In this document: in pieces, positions 48,901-56,929 of the stretch | Position numbering within the stretch: the first letter of the stretch is position 1 | How the letters are laid out: each line of letters opens with the position of its first letter | Origin: Stomorhina lunata | Taxonomy: Eukaryota; Arthropoda; Insecta; Diptera; Rhiniidae | Reading direction: 5' to 3' | DNA length: 64,000 bases | Assembly (NCBI GenBank): GCA_933228675.1 | Contig: OW121740.1 | Coordinates: 157,688,691 to 157,752,690 of the forward strand | The notes under the pieces: model-generated | Databases searched by the model: none | What the model saw: the letters and a program-made list of their open reading frames with translations, nothing else | Told to the model about the DNA's origin: nothing | Program-made: the position numbers and the translations under genes

Positions 48901-51900
48901 AGCCGAATAAATCACCCTGTGAAAACATAGGGTAGTCATAAACTCAAAATTCAGAAAGCTTGTGTCCTCCCTAACAATTACCTCGTGCATACTGATGCAA
49001 TCAAACTTACAGTTTAGAAAATACAGATTTTTTAATGTGAACCACACCTAAACGCCAAGTTTTTTTCCGAATTTTATTTGATATTTCTCTATTTCAGACT
49101 TACTCAATTTGAACCATGCAGAGATACACAATCCAACAACGTGTTAATGTTACCCAGACTTATTATGACAATGGGCGTTTAAATCAAAATGCATATCGAG
49201 CACTTCGTGATTTTTTTGGTCAATTTGATCGTCCAAATGTGCGTACAATCGCAAAAAATCGTGGAAAAATTCGAGCAAACCGGGTCTTTAGAAGATGTGA
49301 GAACACCAGTGCATACTCGTACAGCTCGTACTGCAGAAAATATTGCTGCTGTTCGCGATAGTGCAGTCCACCTCAACTCGTCGTCGTGCCCAACAATTGC
49401 ACCTCTCACACTCGTCGTTGATGAACATTATGCATAAAGACTTGCATTTACACGCTTACAAGGTGCAATTGGCTCAAGAACTAAAGCCTCTTGACCATTC
49501 CAAACGTCGTGAATGGGCAGAATGGTGACAAGAAATGGCAACAGTGGATGATCAATTTTCGAAGTAAATCATCTTCAGTGATGAAGCACATTTTCACCTA
49601 GTGGATTCGTCAATAAACAGAATTGCCGCATTTGGGCGAATGAGAATACAAGAGTGATTGTCGAAAAACCAATGCACCCACAAAGAGTGACTGTTTGGTG
49701 TGGTTTATGGGCTGGCGGCATCATCGGGCCGTATTTTTCCCAAAATGAGGCCGGTCAGGCAGTTACTGTGAATGGTGTTCGCTATCGTGAGATGATAACG
49801 AACTTTTTATGGCCCGAATTGGAAGATATGGATGTGGACGATATGTGGTTTCAGCAGGACGGTACCACTTGCCACACAGCCAACGAAACAATGGCTCTTG
49901 TGCGCAACAAATTCAATGGCCGCGTTATCTCACGTAATGGCGATGTCAATTGGCCGCCAAGATAATGTGATTTGACACCGTTGGACTTTTTTCTTTGGGG
50001 TTATTTGAAAGAAAAGTTGTGCGTCGATAAGCCAGCAACAATTCAAGAAATTTTTTTTTTCGTCCTATATAAAAGTGACTTTACGTTAGTCCATTGTAAC
50101 AAAAATGAGTATTTACATATTTTGAGGTCTCAGAAAAGTAAAACCAGTCAAACTTTTTAAAATTTTTAAAAAACAATAAACTTTTTGATAGCATAAGCTC
50201 AGGAGAGTCTACAAGGACATAAAATATTTGAAAACCCTTAATATTTAGATAAGCTTTCTTTTTAAACACTTTTTAAAGATATAATCTAAGTAGACAAATT
50301 TTTTAAAAAATCTAAAAAAAAAACTAATTTTTCTTATAACTGGCATGTCCAAACTTTGGCGTCAAGTCGGCACTCTTTCCCGATATGCATTCTAAATTAA
50401 GTTTTGTAATTGGATTATTGGGGTGAAATTTAAATTGGTGGGTTACGTCTTTCTGTAAAATGACTTAAAATATTTTTGGAGCACTTAATATAGAAAAGGC
50501 CTAACTCGATTTTTTGTTACTTTATAGAAGAAGAAAAAATCTTAATGAAAACCGTAAAATTTTAGATACAACAAAAAATAGTTTTAATAATAAATAAAAT
50601 GTGTTGCTTTTTATTTAAAATTGTATTAAAATTTTTGTTATATGGGCAAATCCTGCGTGACGACGATACATTTGTACGGATTGTGTTGTACTTAAATGTT
50701 TCCCATTGCCGTAGATATCTTTGTAGATATCTTTGCACATATTTCCTAAAATATTAGCCCATCGATTGTGCTATCGAATTTCATTTGTTAATTTACATAT
50801 TTCTTTTGGAGGAAAAAGATATTGGCTTTTAAAGTGCTGTGACGGACGCTACAAAAAATGGAAGTGACTTTATTTTCAACACGTGTTTCTGTAATTTTCA
50901 TCAAATCGGTCATAGTAATAAAAAAAATTGTAATACATTAAAGAAAGAGGAAAATCAGAGGATTAAAAAACAACTTTTATAAAATATTTTAAAGTTTCCA
51001 GTTTCACCAAAAATCCATAAATGAACTTTTGCGTACGCTACCTAACGGACTATACAGTTTTTACTTGAATGTTTTTTATTAGGAAAACATTAATATTTCA
51101 TATTTTTTAAGGATTCGTTAATTAGTGAAAATAATGGTTTTATTTGTTCCCGAATTTCATCTTCTTCCTTTTCATGTTCGCGGTTAAAATGCGAGTTTTA
51201 GGCACAATTTAATATTTTACAAAACGGCTACATACATATATTTATTTAAAGTTTTTCACTTTTTTATCTTAAGAGTGTTCCAAAATTAAAAAAAAAATCA
51301 AACTTCAAAAGCATCAAATTTGCCCCACTGTATATTTTTTAACACCTAATATCCTAAATTTAATCTTTGGATATAGACAGTGTTATTGCTTTATGAATAA
51401 AACAGACATGTGTTCGCAAATATTGTATTTAATAAATATCAATTTGTAAAAAATGTACACTGTGACGGACGCTACACACTTTCCTATACTTATTATTTTA
51501 TAAAATTCTATGTAAAATTCTATATATTTAAAGCCTAATGTAAAGCATACTATAAGTTCTCTTTACGAACCAAGTTCAATTGGAGAAAAAAGAAAAATTG
51601 CACTAGTCAAATTAAAAAACCTTTATTTCTGTGACGGACGCTACATACTGTGAGCCCTTTTTTTCTTGATGTTATTTATATCACTCCAGTTACTTTTTGT
51701 GGGTCTTTTACATCTAATTGTAAATAATTAAGCAAACTTTGAGCCCATATTGAAGCTTGATACCTAAATGGATTTTTACGAACTTTTAAAAAACCAATTC
51801 AGGGGTGTCATAGAAACCAAGTCAGTTTTTAAATTTCTCGGTTTTGAAAACCAATACTGGTTATATTTGGGGTCACGAAATCAAGTCGGTTTTGTTATTA

Positions 51901-53663
51901 TTGGTTTTAAACCAAACAAAATGTTCGAATCAATTGTTTATTATTTCATTTGAAATTTTTTTGAAATATCAAAAATCAAATAAAAATTATTAAAGAAAAT
52001 TATTTGAAGAAAAATTTTCAGTTTTTTGCGATGTTTGTGGTATAGGTATAAAGAAAACGCTGCTGTTTGGACAAATGAAGCCTGTATACCCCAACATCAT
52101 GAAATGACCGAATTGCGGACTGGAAAAAATGTAATCTTCCTACACCAAGAAACAAACCACATGCGATATTCATTAAATTGCAAACAAATATTTATGTTGA
52201 TATGCATTTGCTTCGCCAGTACCTCCACACAAAGAATATTCTAGCCTTACAATTTTCCCCATTTTTAATATTTTTTATGTTTGTCGATATGGTTCATTGA
52301 TTCCAAAGACAAAAAGTACCAAAACTTGTTTTAATCTTATTACATGATAAAAAATGCTATGTTAACTTTTCACCCATCTCTTTTTATTTGAGAGTAAAAG
52401 CTAAAAAGTACCAAAAATATTTTTTCTCTTTTTCTCCCCTTTTTTAAAAAGTACTTACCATATGTATTGTTATTTTTTATTATTTTTGTAACTGATCCAA
52501 ACTCGATTTCAATTTTGGTTCTATTGTTTTTAGTTTGGGAATTATAGCGTTATTGAATTTTCCCTTTTTTATCCCCCACAGGGCCAAATTTTCAAAAATC
52601 TGTTCTTGGTGGATCTTTAAATCGAAAAAGGAACCAGTTGGCCAGTAACGCCTTTGTTTTAAATTGATACACCAATTTTGAAATGAAATCTGTTAACTGT
52701 AAGATGCTTGGTTTATTTCCAATACTAAACGAGATGGGTGCAAATAAAGACCTGACATTCACGGAGAGAGCAATAAAAAATTGTATCCATTATATATTCT
52801 AAAGGATCAATATATGATAAATTTTTTAATAAACACAAATACGTGATTTTGACAGTTTTAGAATTTTGTCCTTGGTTTAATATTTTTCGGATTTGCCCAT
52901 ATCTAAAATTTTACGAATTTTATAAACTTTTTTCCTTTTCCTTTAAAGTAATCAAAAATCGAGTAAGGCCTATTTATATTAGGCCATCGATATGTAGAAC
53001 TTCAATAAATTTGTTCATTGTTTATGTCTAATAAAAATAAACTGACTTAGATAATGAAGGAATGTAAAGCTTAAAGTTCATTGCTTTAAAGAAATAAAAA
53101 ATGCCCTTTCTAAATATAGAATCTTCTTTTCAAAATTAGTTGGCCCTAAATAAGCAAATGATCAATCAACTTTTGAAAATTTTTTTTTATATTAAAGCCA
53201 TGACAAATGAAATAATTTTGCAAAAAAAAAATCTGACTTCGTTCTTTCAAAGAAAGAGTTTAAATAATTTTAATGATTTTTGTTTTTTTTTTTCATCCAA
53301 AAACTTTATTTAAAAAATTTCGCCAGTCACGTCTGCATGTAAAATGTTTAACGCCTAATTTTTTGGTCTAAATGTTACACCCCCTTGCGAAAAAGGGCAA
53401 AGAAAATAAAACATCAATAATGTTGAAGGTAAAATCCAAAAGAGAAAAATTCAAATTTAATTTCACGCCATGACATAAACGAGTATGTACGCGTTTAAAA
53501 CTAAAGCTTATAACTTACTTATGGGTCCGGGTGTGGGTGGCGGATTATTGCTGGACTTGCCAAATGTGGTTAAAGCTGTTGAACTGACCCCAAATAATAT
53601 GAGAAAAACTCCAAATAACATGGTCAAACTGCCACACTGTGTAAAACGTTTAAGGGGTTGCAT
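30576..53663 (-). CDS. Gene C: two-module cysteine-rich membrane-anchored protein, complete
   Basis: Minus-strand exons are 53663-53519, 43909-43763, 30902-30726 and 30652-30576. All junctions are phase 1 with GTAAGT donors (GTAAGT at 53518, 43762 and 30725) and pyrimidine-rich CAG acceptors. The product is 181 residues. The ATG at 53663 follows an in-frame TGA 10-12 nt upstream; MQPLKRFTQ then leads into a hydrophobic signal peptide (MLFGVFLILFGVSSTAL). Next is a Pro-rich spacer (NNPPPTPGP), then two six-cysteine modules, one per exon (RECSTHDDC to GLCAD; HKCISSNDC to HDICS). A hydrophobic tail follows (NLVLSLLTVVMPFVIYA, then SLKSYF and TAA), which is either a transmembrane segment or a GPI signal (SGAA before it). 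An N-glycosylation sequon NRT lies in module 2. Introns are 9609, 12860 and 73 nt. Architecture matches gene A in small. The function is not known to me. Confidence 0.87.
30955..32819. repeat. CATTATAATG tandem array, left of BEL element
   Basis: Degenerate array of GCATTATAATGCATTATAAT phrases with interspersed GAGACTTTAATACATTATAA and CTTTATACTACATATTATGC subtypes. Toward the right end the GAGACTTTAATAC subtype repeats several times within about 150 bp. The BEL element is inserted in it, and the array continues at 40163-40435. It lies in the 12.9-kb intron of gene C. Confidence 0.9.
32820..33147 (+). repeat. BEL/Pao 5' LTR
   Basis: 328 bp, ending CTACACCCCAACA. It matches the 3' LTR from ATACGCGCGATCC onward. 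Its first bases read TTAAT where the 3' LTR has TGTAT, so the usual TG start is missing. It contains AATAAA at 33060-33065, and AAGAAAG followed by GTGCGT at 33043, a possible 5' splice donor. Confidence 0.93.
33151..33168 (+). promoter_or_regulatory. Candidate primer binding site
   Basis: TGGTCCTTCTCCCGGAGC starts three bases after the 5' LTR. A tRNA primer site normally begins with TGG, the complement of the CCA end. The pairing tRNA could not be identified from memory. Confidence 0.6.
33296..33365 (+). repeat. CATCATCAA microsatellite in the BEL leader
   Basis: About seven units of ATCATTATCAAC or ATCATCATCAAC in tandem, between the primer site and the gag start. Non-coding. Confidence 0.8.
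33507..38207 (+). CDS. BEL/Pao Gag-Pol polyprotein, interrupted by TAG
   Basis: 1566 residues from ATG 33507 to an in-frame TAG at 38205-38207. In order: N-terminal helical part; gag region of the DUF1759 type (FHGDYQSWPTFRDMF near residue 131, to about 300); zinc knuckles (CX2CX3HX4C near 348, CX2CX4HX4C near 382); aspartic protease with LIDSASEATF (D501) and a second-half motif LGGDIYP; reverse transcriptase with YVDD at 910-913; RNase H with GFCDAS (D1088); integrase with an HHCC region around 1390-1430 and catalytic D1463 (GVDFAGP) and D1529 (SDNGTG). The third catalytic residue, Glu, lies beyond the stop. The third zinc-knuckle-like motif (VCHLGKQKHH) lacks the usual second Cys. As written, the copy could not make a complete integrase without readthrough. 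Confidence 0.95.
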   Translation: MASLETFIRASDRVVEFQAYFDTLSADVHSVHTLEVQKDEIVRLWADFRRCYDDILNKFNELEEDIDIETLKSRFFSTFEAHVKVLSKLNELVDFHQVEPTTPPPVIAAPSSIPIVDSAPHISLPPCDTEVFHGDYQSWPTFRDMFTALYRNSKRLSPVEKMCHLIKKTQGEARELLKTCPITNDGFEMAWQNLVNRYENKRILINAQLKILFNITPIYKETASNIRKIQRTINDCVTNLSLLKIDTANWDIIFVYICSTCLPEITLSLWEQYLPNNTELPTWKQMDTFLTSRFQTLESVADIRTTFSNPHNCHPNNQKFSRPRNQNFSDTKKVNSYNTNVTNDKPGKCFLCPNSHPLRLCPSFLSMPTEERFSIVKKQKRCTNCLGTSHEFKKCKSQYVCHLGKQKHHSLLHRSENSSNTNPQFSPRVATSNPNKAMSNPHVSNPPLNTNPSTSAKAAAQMRQSYSTQIQSTTNSTVLLGTALVDIYSDDLKYTVRALIDSASEATFISKKLQGKLALKTRCSQTQVHGLNEALTATSTQLCYIRIGSPLDESFKTHTDALVVKKLTGELPYYPLSALRNSEFSDLKMADTHTHKCSEIELLLGGDIYPKILRNGLRWDSNQSLVAQQTVFGWIVTGKLGSVNRIKSVSSFYNTIALNDQIKRFWELEEVPKKPRLSNEDLHCENVFQSTTYRNSQGRFVVSLPFRREYPEDINIGSSRHIALSQFLRNETRLLKNPQIKTEYDRVICEYSSLNQMAQVSPSFTANSTYYLPHHAVIKPDSTTTKLRVVFNASSPSSNGKSLNDLLYPGPTLQSDLNVLMLRWRLFRYVFNSDIEKMYRQILVNPSHTPFQRIIFRKTPDEDPQDFELKTVTFGVNSAPYLAIRTLHELAKSCESTNPIASEILRNFMYVDDVLAGAHTLSTALRARNQLIEDLRSAGFELRKWTANHEYLLKDLPPEHLLGEEFLKLSDSCTTKTLGLRWNAGSDYFYFQLKSYPNQKSTSKRSVLSEIAKLFDPAGWLAPKIIVAKIIMQQIWKDETDWDESLKDSTLKQWHEFIEDYINIENIKIPRFVDFDPSYSIELHGFCDASEKAYAATLYLRAENSGCVSTHLLVAKTKVAPIKFISLPRKELCGAELMATMIESIQSQLNLKDLKLFLWTDSTIVLAWLQKPPNRWKTFVENRVSSIVEKVGSQSWYHVDSKSNPADLATRGLTFSQLTSNDLWWHGPSWLKLPHNQWPISSSNFATDEEARPVQVHLNQVQNSDILNNFSDFSKALRIICHIFRFYYKCKRNLRDMLVTSNEFSKAEIENAKSRMVIACQKLYFEKEYGLLSQGMEIPRKSSLLTFNPFLDTNGIMRINGRLANSSLNYDERFPIILPYHGRYTRLFLAYLHIYSVHGQNALLFRLMRSYYYVPKLKTLIKTIISGCRICVILKRRKSEQIMAALPPERTTLSRPFANTGVDFAGPFDLKTYAGRGCKVTKGYALVFVCFATKAIHLEATTEVSTEAFLAAFARFFSRRGTPSALFSDNGTGFVGASHILDADRTRFVELVRRKVLDQHSFAALE
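38208..38795 (+). pseudogene. Integrase C-terminal part after the in-frame stop
   Basis: Same frame as the preceding ORF, 195 codons from 38208 to the TAA at 38793-38795, with an internal Met at 38235. It contains the integrase catalytic Glu (GGLWEAG, codon 38250) and a C-terminal domain of DUF5641 type (WKEEYLKELHKRVKW, then GDLVVIRQDN and GRIENV). It has no start of its own and would be made only by readthrough of the TAG. Confidence 0.9.
38803..38820 (+). promoter_or_regulatory. Candidate 3' splice site before the third ORF
   Basis: TCTGTACTATATTTACAG ends five bases before the ATG at 38825. The sequence has a branch-like TACTA and a fair pyrimidine/T stretch ending in ACAG. Together with GTGCGT at 33043 in the 5' LTR it could give a subgenomic mRNA for the third ORF, as LTR elements with an env-position gene do. 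Not proven. Confidence 0.45.
38825..39643 (+). CDS. BEL third ORF: zinc-knuckle plus protease-like protein with lost catalytic Asp
   Basis: 272 residues in the position where some LTR elements have env. An Arg/His-rich start (MPRHQRRSVSPIEGRRNN) is followed by three zinc-knuckle motifs (CRLCRQNHTLSRC; CENCLAHSHRINRC; CHQCKAKHHTLLH) with the same order and spacing as in the gag-pol ORF. A protease-like part follows, whose conserved landmarks LGADLYPRLMRP and AQDTMLGWIIIGTFG match LGGDIYPKILRN and AQQTVFGWIVTGKLG in gag-pol. At the catalytic place, gag-pol has LIDSASEATF and this ORF has MLNPCVEYSS, so Asp is replaced by Asn. There is no signal peptide or membrane segment, so it is not an envelope protein. 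Inference: a diverged duplicate of the nucleocapsid-protease region, kept open and free of stops, perhaps RNA-binding or a modifier of Gag or protease. Confidence 0.85.
   Translation: MPRHQRRSVSPIEGRRNNRRQHHRKPSHKCRLCRQNHTLSRCLKFKSMNVSGKLKVVDKFQYCENCLAHSHRINRCRSTERCHQCKAKHHTLLHRHRRLQEGRRDNNNSQASSTTQLRTVTLLPTAFVQMKLGDNWANVRGMLNPCVEYSSIADFLIEKYKLTVERSGTERWCRTKIRSRHDEDVVYDVKFKIDKNLPKKQPTEQIDSRVASLYSNLRLADPNFYVNQHINFILGADLYPRLMRPSIQPERVGTPMAQDTMLGWIIIGTFGV
39822..39834 (+). promoter_or_regulatory. Polypurine tract of the BEL element
   Basis: AAGGGGGGCGGGA lies directly before TGTATACGCGCG, the 3' LTR start. It is the expected place for plus-strand priming. Confidence 0.75.
39835..40162 (+). repeat. 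BEL/Pao 3' LTR
   Basis: 328 bp, TGTATACGCGCG to CACCCCAACA, so it has TG and CA ends. AATAAA at 40075-40080 is the likely polyadenylation signal. The right flank is ACTATAATATAC of the target array. Confidence 0.94.
40163..40435. repeat. CATTATAATG array, right of BEL element
   Basis: Continuation of the 30955-32819 array after the insertion, more degenerate and fading into ordinary intron sequence. Confidence 0.8.
40436..41455. other. Gene C intron sequence, nothing recognised
   Basis: Non-repetitive AT-rich sequence without supported frames. No exon with the cysteine pattern was seen on either strand. Confidence 0.45.
41456..43490. repeat. Homogeneous 31-bp minisatellite (TTTCCTATAAAAATAGGAAA core)
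   Basis: The unit is the 20-bp hairpin core TTTCCTATAAAAATAGGAAA plus an 11-bp TTTTTGAAAAA-type linker, period 31 bp. From about 41820 to 43150 roughly 40 units are almost identical, with only a handful of substitutions. The edges (41456-41820 and 43150-43490) are more variable. At 43215-43350 a 22-bp variant that lacks part of the linker repeats several times. The core can form an 8-bp stem with a 4-nt loop. It lies in the 12.9-kb intron of gene C. Confidence 0.95.
43763..43909 (-). CDS. Gene C exon 2: first six-Cys module
   Basis: 147 nt, phase 1 at both ends, acceptor TTATTTTCAG and donor GTAAGT on the minus strand. Cysteines appear in RECSTHDDC, SSCVK, LRCLC and GLCAD. It joins the signal-peptide exon at 53519 and the module 2 exon at 30902 in phase. 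Confidence 0.86.
43910..44580. other. Gene C first intron, AT-rich, no feature
   Basis: Low-complexity AT-rich sequence. Nothing beyond short A/T repeats (for example GTAACTTGTAACTTGTAAC at about 44127) is seen. Confidence 0.45.
44575..45150 (-). mobile_element. Mini-me/DINE-like repeat, minus orientation
   Basis: On the plus strand it starts AAAACAAGTAAGTAAGTGC and contains GATACCCTTCACCACTAAGG early, then CCAGACGGACGGACGGACGG (a GTCY run read in reverse) at about 45041, then AAAAGGTGGGTCTAAGATAA. These are the same phrases as in 28645-29410, in reverse orientation. The expanded GACG run is the proto-microsatellite part. Confidence 0.7.
45180..45445 (-). mobile_element. Second, truncated mini-me-like copy
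   Basis: GTATGAGAGCTATAGTCAAA, ATGTACCGATTTCAACGAAA and the end CTACATCAGCACAAACC repeat the order of the copy at 44575 but with deletions, including the GTCY run. Confidence 0.55.
45585..46220 (+). mobile_element. Mini-me/DINE-like repeat, plus orientation
   Basis: TTATACCTTCACCACAATAG at the start, GTCAATCCGTTCGTCCATCT in the middle, and ATGGTCGGGCTTGACCGACT followed by GTAGCACTTTCTTACTT at the end. The neighbouring copy at 44575-45150 is inverted relative to it, so the two form a loose inverted pair in the intron. Confidence 0.72.
46545..47700. mobile_element. Inverted-repeat element of about 1.15 kb
   Basis: TAAGGTATAACCGTTCTCTC (46612-46631) is exactly mirrored at 47631-47650. The inversion extends outward with mismatches: AAAACTGGGGACATTTG at about 46549 against the reverse of CATGATCCCAGTTTT at about 47680. 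The interior has no transposase frame. Consistent with a non-autonomous DNA transposon with ends of about 80 bp. Confidence 0.65.
47860..48600. other. Unassigned; possible transposable-element leader
   Basis: 47880-48120 is unusually GC-balanced for the window (GATCTGGATTGCGGGAAGCA, CTGCAGCCAACTTCACTTGC). It is followed by 48140-48500 with recurring CCTAAATCT and AAAACTTAAAACC phrases, including a near-perfect direct repeat TTTAAAACCCTAACCTAAAT at 48430 and 48470. This resembles an LTR or leader of a retroelement, but no pair or coding part was found. Confidence 0.3.
49034..50050 (+). pseudogene. Tc1/mariner-type transposase, dead copy 1, 3' truncated
   Basis: ATG at 49116 (MQRYTIQQRVNVTQTYYDNG) opens a helix-turn-helix region (RALRDFFGQFDRPNVRTIAK). 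It loses frame at about 49256 and shows in-frame stops at about 49526 and 49566, a one-base loss in the HFHL region (about 49600) and a stop at about 49963. The catalytic-core motifs remain visible: IIFSDEAHF, then FQQDG, then CDLTPLDFFLWGY. By my count 36 residues separate the second and third Asp. It ends at AATTCAAGAAATT (about 50050), before the C-terminus. It shares 5' leader sequence GTGAACCACACCTAAACGCC with copy 2 and lies in the first intron of gene C. Confidence 0.88.
50051..53518. other. Gene C intron, mostly unrecognised
   Basis: AT-rich, no supported exon. Three copies of TGTGACGGACGCTACA occur at 50838, 51461 and 51630. At 52305-52470 the phrase AAAAAGTACCAAAA recurs, as at 13930-14400. 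Confidence 0.4.
53519..53663 (-). CDS. Gene C exon 1: signal peptide
   Basis: Minus-strand ATG at 53663-53661 with an in-frame TGA 10-12 nt upstream. It encodes a basic start (MQPLKRFTQ), a hydrophobic core and a Pro-rich spacer. Donor GTAAGT after ATA A at 53519. A second Met at residue 15 could also start, but the first one gives the typical n-region of a signal peptide. Confidence 0.82.
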
Positions 53664-54305
53664 TATTAAGTTTCAATTTTAGGCACAAACACTTGGGTTC
53701 GATTGAAAATTTTTGATTTAAAATTTGAAAAACAAATGTATTTTCAAATTAACTTAAGTATATTTTTTAATTAGCTTTTCAATATATTTTGAATTGAGTT
53801 TTAAATAATTGCTTATTTTTTTTTTAATTAAATTTTTTCTTTTGTTGTTTATTAAAATCTTTTAACTTGTTCTGTAATTTTTAGTTTATTTAAATTTTAA
53901 TTATTTTACAATTATTCAAGATTAACTGTTTAATTATATTTTATATTGTAATATTTTTTTTTTATTTTTTTTAACTTTATTTAAACGATTAAAATCAAAA
54001 ATTAACTGCGACTGCGACCTTCTTGCTTGAACGCTCTAATTGTAAGTGAATAATATTTCAATCATTTCAAAGCTTAAGTTTAGTTTTTCTTAACAATTTC
54101 GTTTTAATGATGGGTCCTCCTAGAAGAGGCCTTATTCAAATATATACAATAACAACGGCAACAAAACACAATGAAAGCAACAAAACTTTCAACTTAAATC
54201 CTAAAAGTATGCAAAATATAAACACTACTATAATTAGTAAGACGAATGTAGCGTTTTTTTTTTGTTAGAGTTAACGGTTTTCTAAAAGGCAGCTTTAGAA
54301 AACCC
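53664..54305 (-). promoter_or_regulatory. Upstream region of gene C
   Basis: AT-rich sequence that should hold the 5' UTR and promoter of gene C. No TATA box or initiator can be singled out in this composition. It is bounded upstream by the 54.3-56.4 kb minisatellite. Confidence 0.35.
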
Positions 54306-54309
54306 TCGA

Positions 54310-56360
54310 CAAAATACTTCTCTAGACAATTTTTTTTATCAAAAATGTTTCTGTAGAAAGTTTAATTAATAAATAAATGTAACAGATTTGGGATCAAATG
54401 CGAATACTCTTCTTTTTGAATAATATTTACATCCCGACTATTTTGTTATTTTTTGAGAAAATTTTTTTATTAAAAATTTTTCTATAGAAAATTTTTTTAT
54501 CAAAAATTATTCTATAGAAAATTCTTTTATCAAAAATTTTTCTATAGAAAATTTGTTTTCAAAAATTTTTTCATCAAACATTTTTCTATAGAAAATTTTT
54601 TATCAAAAATTTTTCTATAGAAAATTTTTTATCAAAAATTTTTCTATAGAAAATTTTTTTATCAAAAGTTTTTCTATAGAAAATTTTTTTATCAAAAATT
54701 TTTCTATAAAAAATTTTTTTATAAAAAATTTTTTTATGAAAACTTTCTATAGAAAATTTTTTTATAGAAAATTTTTTTATCAAAATTTTTTTATCAGAAT
54801 TCTTTTTTTTCTACAGAAAATTTTATTATCAGAAATTTTTCTATAGAAAATTTTATTATCAGAAATTTTTCTATATAAAATTTTGTATCAAAAATTTTTC
54901 TATAGAAATTTTTTTATCAAAAATTTTTCTATAAACTTTTTTATATCAAAAATTTTTCTATAGATAATTTTTTTATCAAAAATATAGAATATAGTAAATT
55001 TTCTTACTAAAATGTTTCTATAGACAATTTTTTTTATCAAAAATGTATCTATGGAAAATTTTTTATCATGAAAAATTTTTTATCAAAAATTTTTCAATAA
55101 AATATTTTTTTATCAAAAATTATTCTATAGAAATTTTTTTATCAAAAATTTTTCTATAGAAAATTTTTTTCAAAAATTTTTTTATCAAACATTTTTCTAC
55201 AGAAATTTTTTTATCAAAAATTTTTCTATAGAAAATTTTTTGTCAACAATTTTTCTATAGAAAATTTTTTTATCAAAAAATTTTCTATAGAAAATTTTTT
55301 TATCAAACATTTTTCTATAGAAAATTTTTTTATCAAAAATTTTTCTATAAATTATTTTTTTTTCAAACATTTTTTTATCAAACATTTTTTATCAAAAATT
55401 TTTCTATAGAAAATTTTTTATCAAAAATTTTTCTATAGAAATTTTTTTATCAAAAATTTTTCTATAGAAAATTTTTTTATCAAAAATTTTTTTATAAAAA
55501 ATTTTTTTATCAAAACTTTTTCTATAGAAAATTTTTTTATCAAAAATTTTTTTATAGAAATTTTTTTATCAAAATTTTTTTTTCTATAGAAAATTTTATT
55601 ATCAGAAATTTTTCTATAAAAAATTTTGTATCGAAAATTTTTCTATAGAAAATTTTTGTATCAAAAATTTTTCTATAGAAAATTTTTATCAAAAATTTTT
55701 CTATAGAAAATTTTTTTATCAAAAAAATTTCTATAGAGTTTTTTTTCTCAAAAGTTTTTCTATGTTTTTATGAAAAATTTTTCTATAAAATTTTTTTTTT
55801 CTCAAAATTTTTTCTTAGAAACTTTTTTATCAAAACTTTTTCTATAGAAAAATTTGTTATCAACAATTTTTCTATAGAAAATTTTCTTACTTAAATGTTA
55901 ATACAGAAAATTGTTTTATCAAAAATTTTTCTATAGAAAATTTTTTTATCAAACATTTTTCTATCAAACATTTTTCTATAGAAAATTTTTTTATAAAAAA
56001 TTTTTCTATAGAAAATTTTTTTATCAAAAATGTAGAATAAAGAAAATTTTCTTACTAAAACGTTTCTATAGAAAATTTTTTTATAAAAAATTTTTCTATA
56101 GAAAATTTTTTTATCAAAAATTTTTCTATAGAAAATTTTTTTATCAAAAATTTTTCTGTAGAAAATTTTTTTATCAAAAATTTTTCTATAGAAAATATTT
56201 TTAACAAAAATTTTTCTATAGAAAATATTTTTAACAAAAATTTTTCTATAGAAAATTTTTTTATCAATAATATAGAATATAGAAAATTTTCTTACTAAAA
56301 TGTTTCTATAGAAAATTTTTTATTAAAAATTTTTCAATGAAAATTTTGTTAGCAAAAATG
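54310..56360. repeat. TTTTCTATAGAAAA minisatellite, reverse orientation
   Basis: Same family as 6870-9468, but the asymmetric part reads TTTTTTTATCAAAAA, the reverse complement of that at 6.9 and 20.7 kb. Units are about 30 bp and degenerate. At 54375-54410 it carries AACAGATTTGGGATCAAATG, a non-repetitive tag that also occurs (inverted) in block 1 near 8440 and 9030. Confidence 0.9.
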
Positions 56361-56480
56361 AAGATCTGCTAAATTCGTGAAACCAAATCCCTGCTTCTAT
56401 AGAGTTATGTCAACAAAAATGGCGGTAGATAGGCCACACACTTCTAAGGCCAAATACCAACATTACCCGACATACTTCGA
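56360..56480 (+). mobile_element. LINE family 2 fragment
   Basis: GATCTGCTAAATTCGTGAAA to CGACATACTTCGAAGTGC matches 58713-58830 of the larger fragment, including GGCCAAATACCAACAT. It abuts the minisatellite end. Two further scraps of the same family's 3' end, in reverse orientation (GTTATCCTTGACACCCAGTG and GTTATCCTTGATTTCCAGAG), lie at about 56780-56835 and 57320-57355. Confidence 0.7.
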
Positions 56481-56929
56481 AGTGCAAAAAATAAAAAGAG
56501 CGATCCTACAACGATGAGATTTTGCATACTTGTTTAGTTTTATATAGATTAAAAAAATTAAAAATTTTCAAAATCAGTCCTCAATTTTTTCACTTCTTTA
56601 TACTAATTTTAGTTGTAATCCATCCATTCCTTGGGCTACCTGCTATGGACCCCATTCTTCAAATATTTTCTCATTATAAATTAGGCACACGTCTATTAGT
56701 TGACTCAAAAAAGAGCTGTACTCATTTTTGGTTAAAATCCGTCGACTCCGTCTTGGACTAAACTTAAATGCAATTTGATTAAATAGTTTTTCTTCTTCTT
56801 CTTCAGTTATCCTTGACACCCAGTGGAGCATAAGGACTTAATTAGTTACGCCTAAATAACTGCAACAGTTTTTGCTTAAATTATGCATAACAATTTACAT
56901 GACATTTTTCAGAAATTTTTGAATTTTGT

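Noticed and set aside
53485..53682. Plus-strand frame over gene C exon 1
   Set aside because: Antisense shadow; the minus strand gives a signal peptide, an in-frame upstream stop and a consensus donor that joins in phase.
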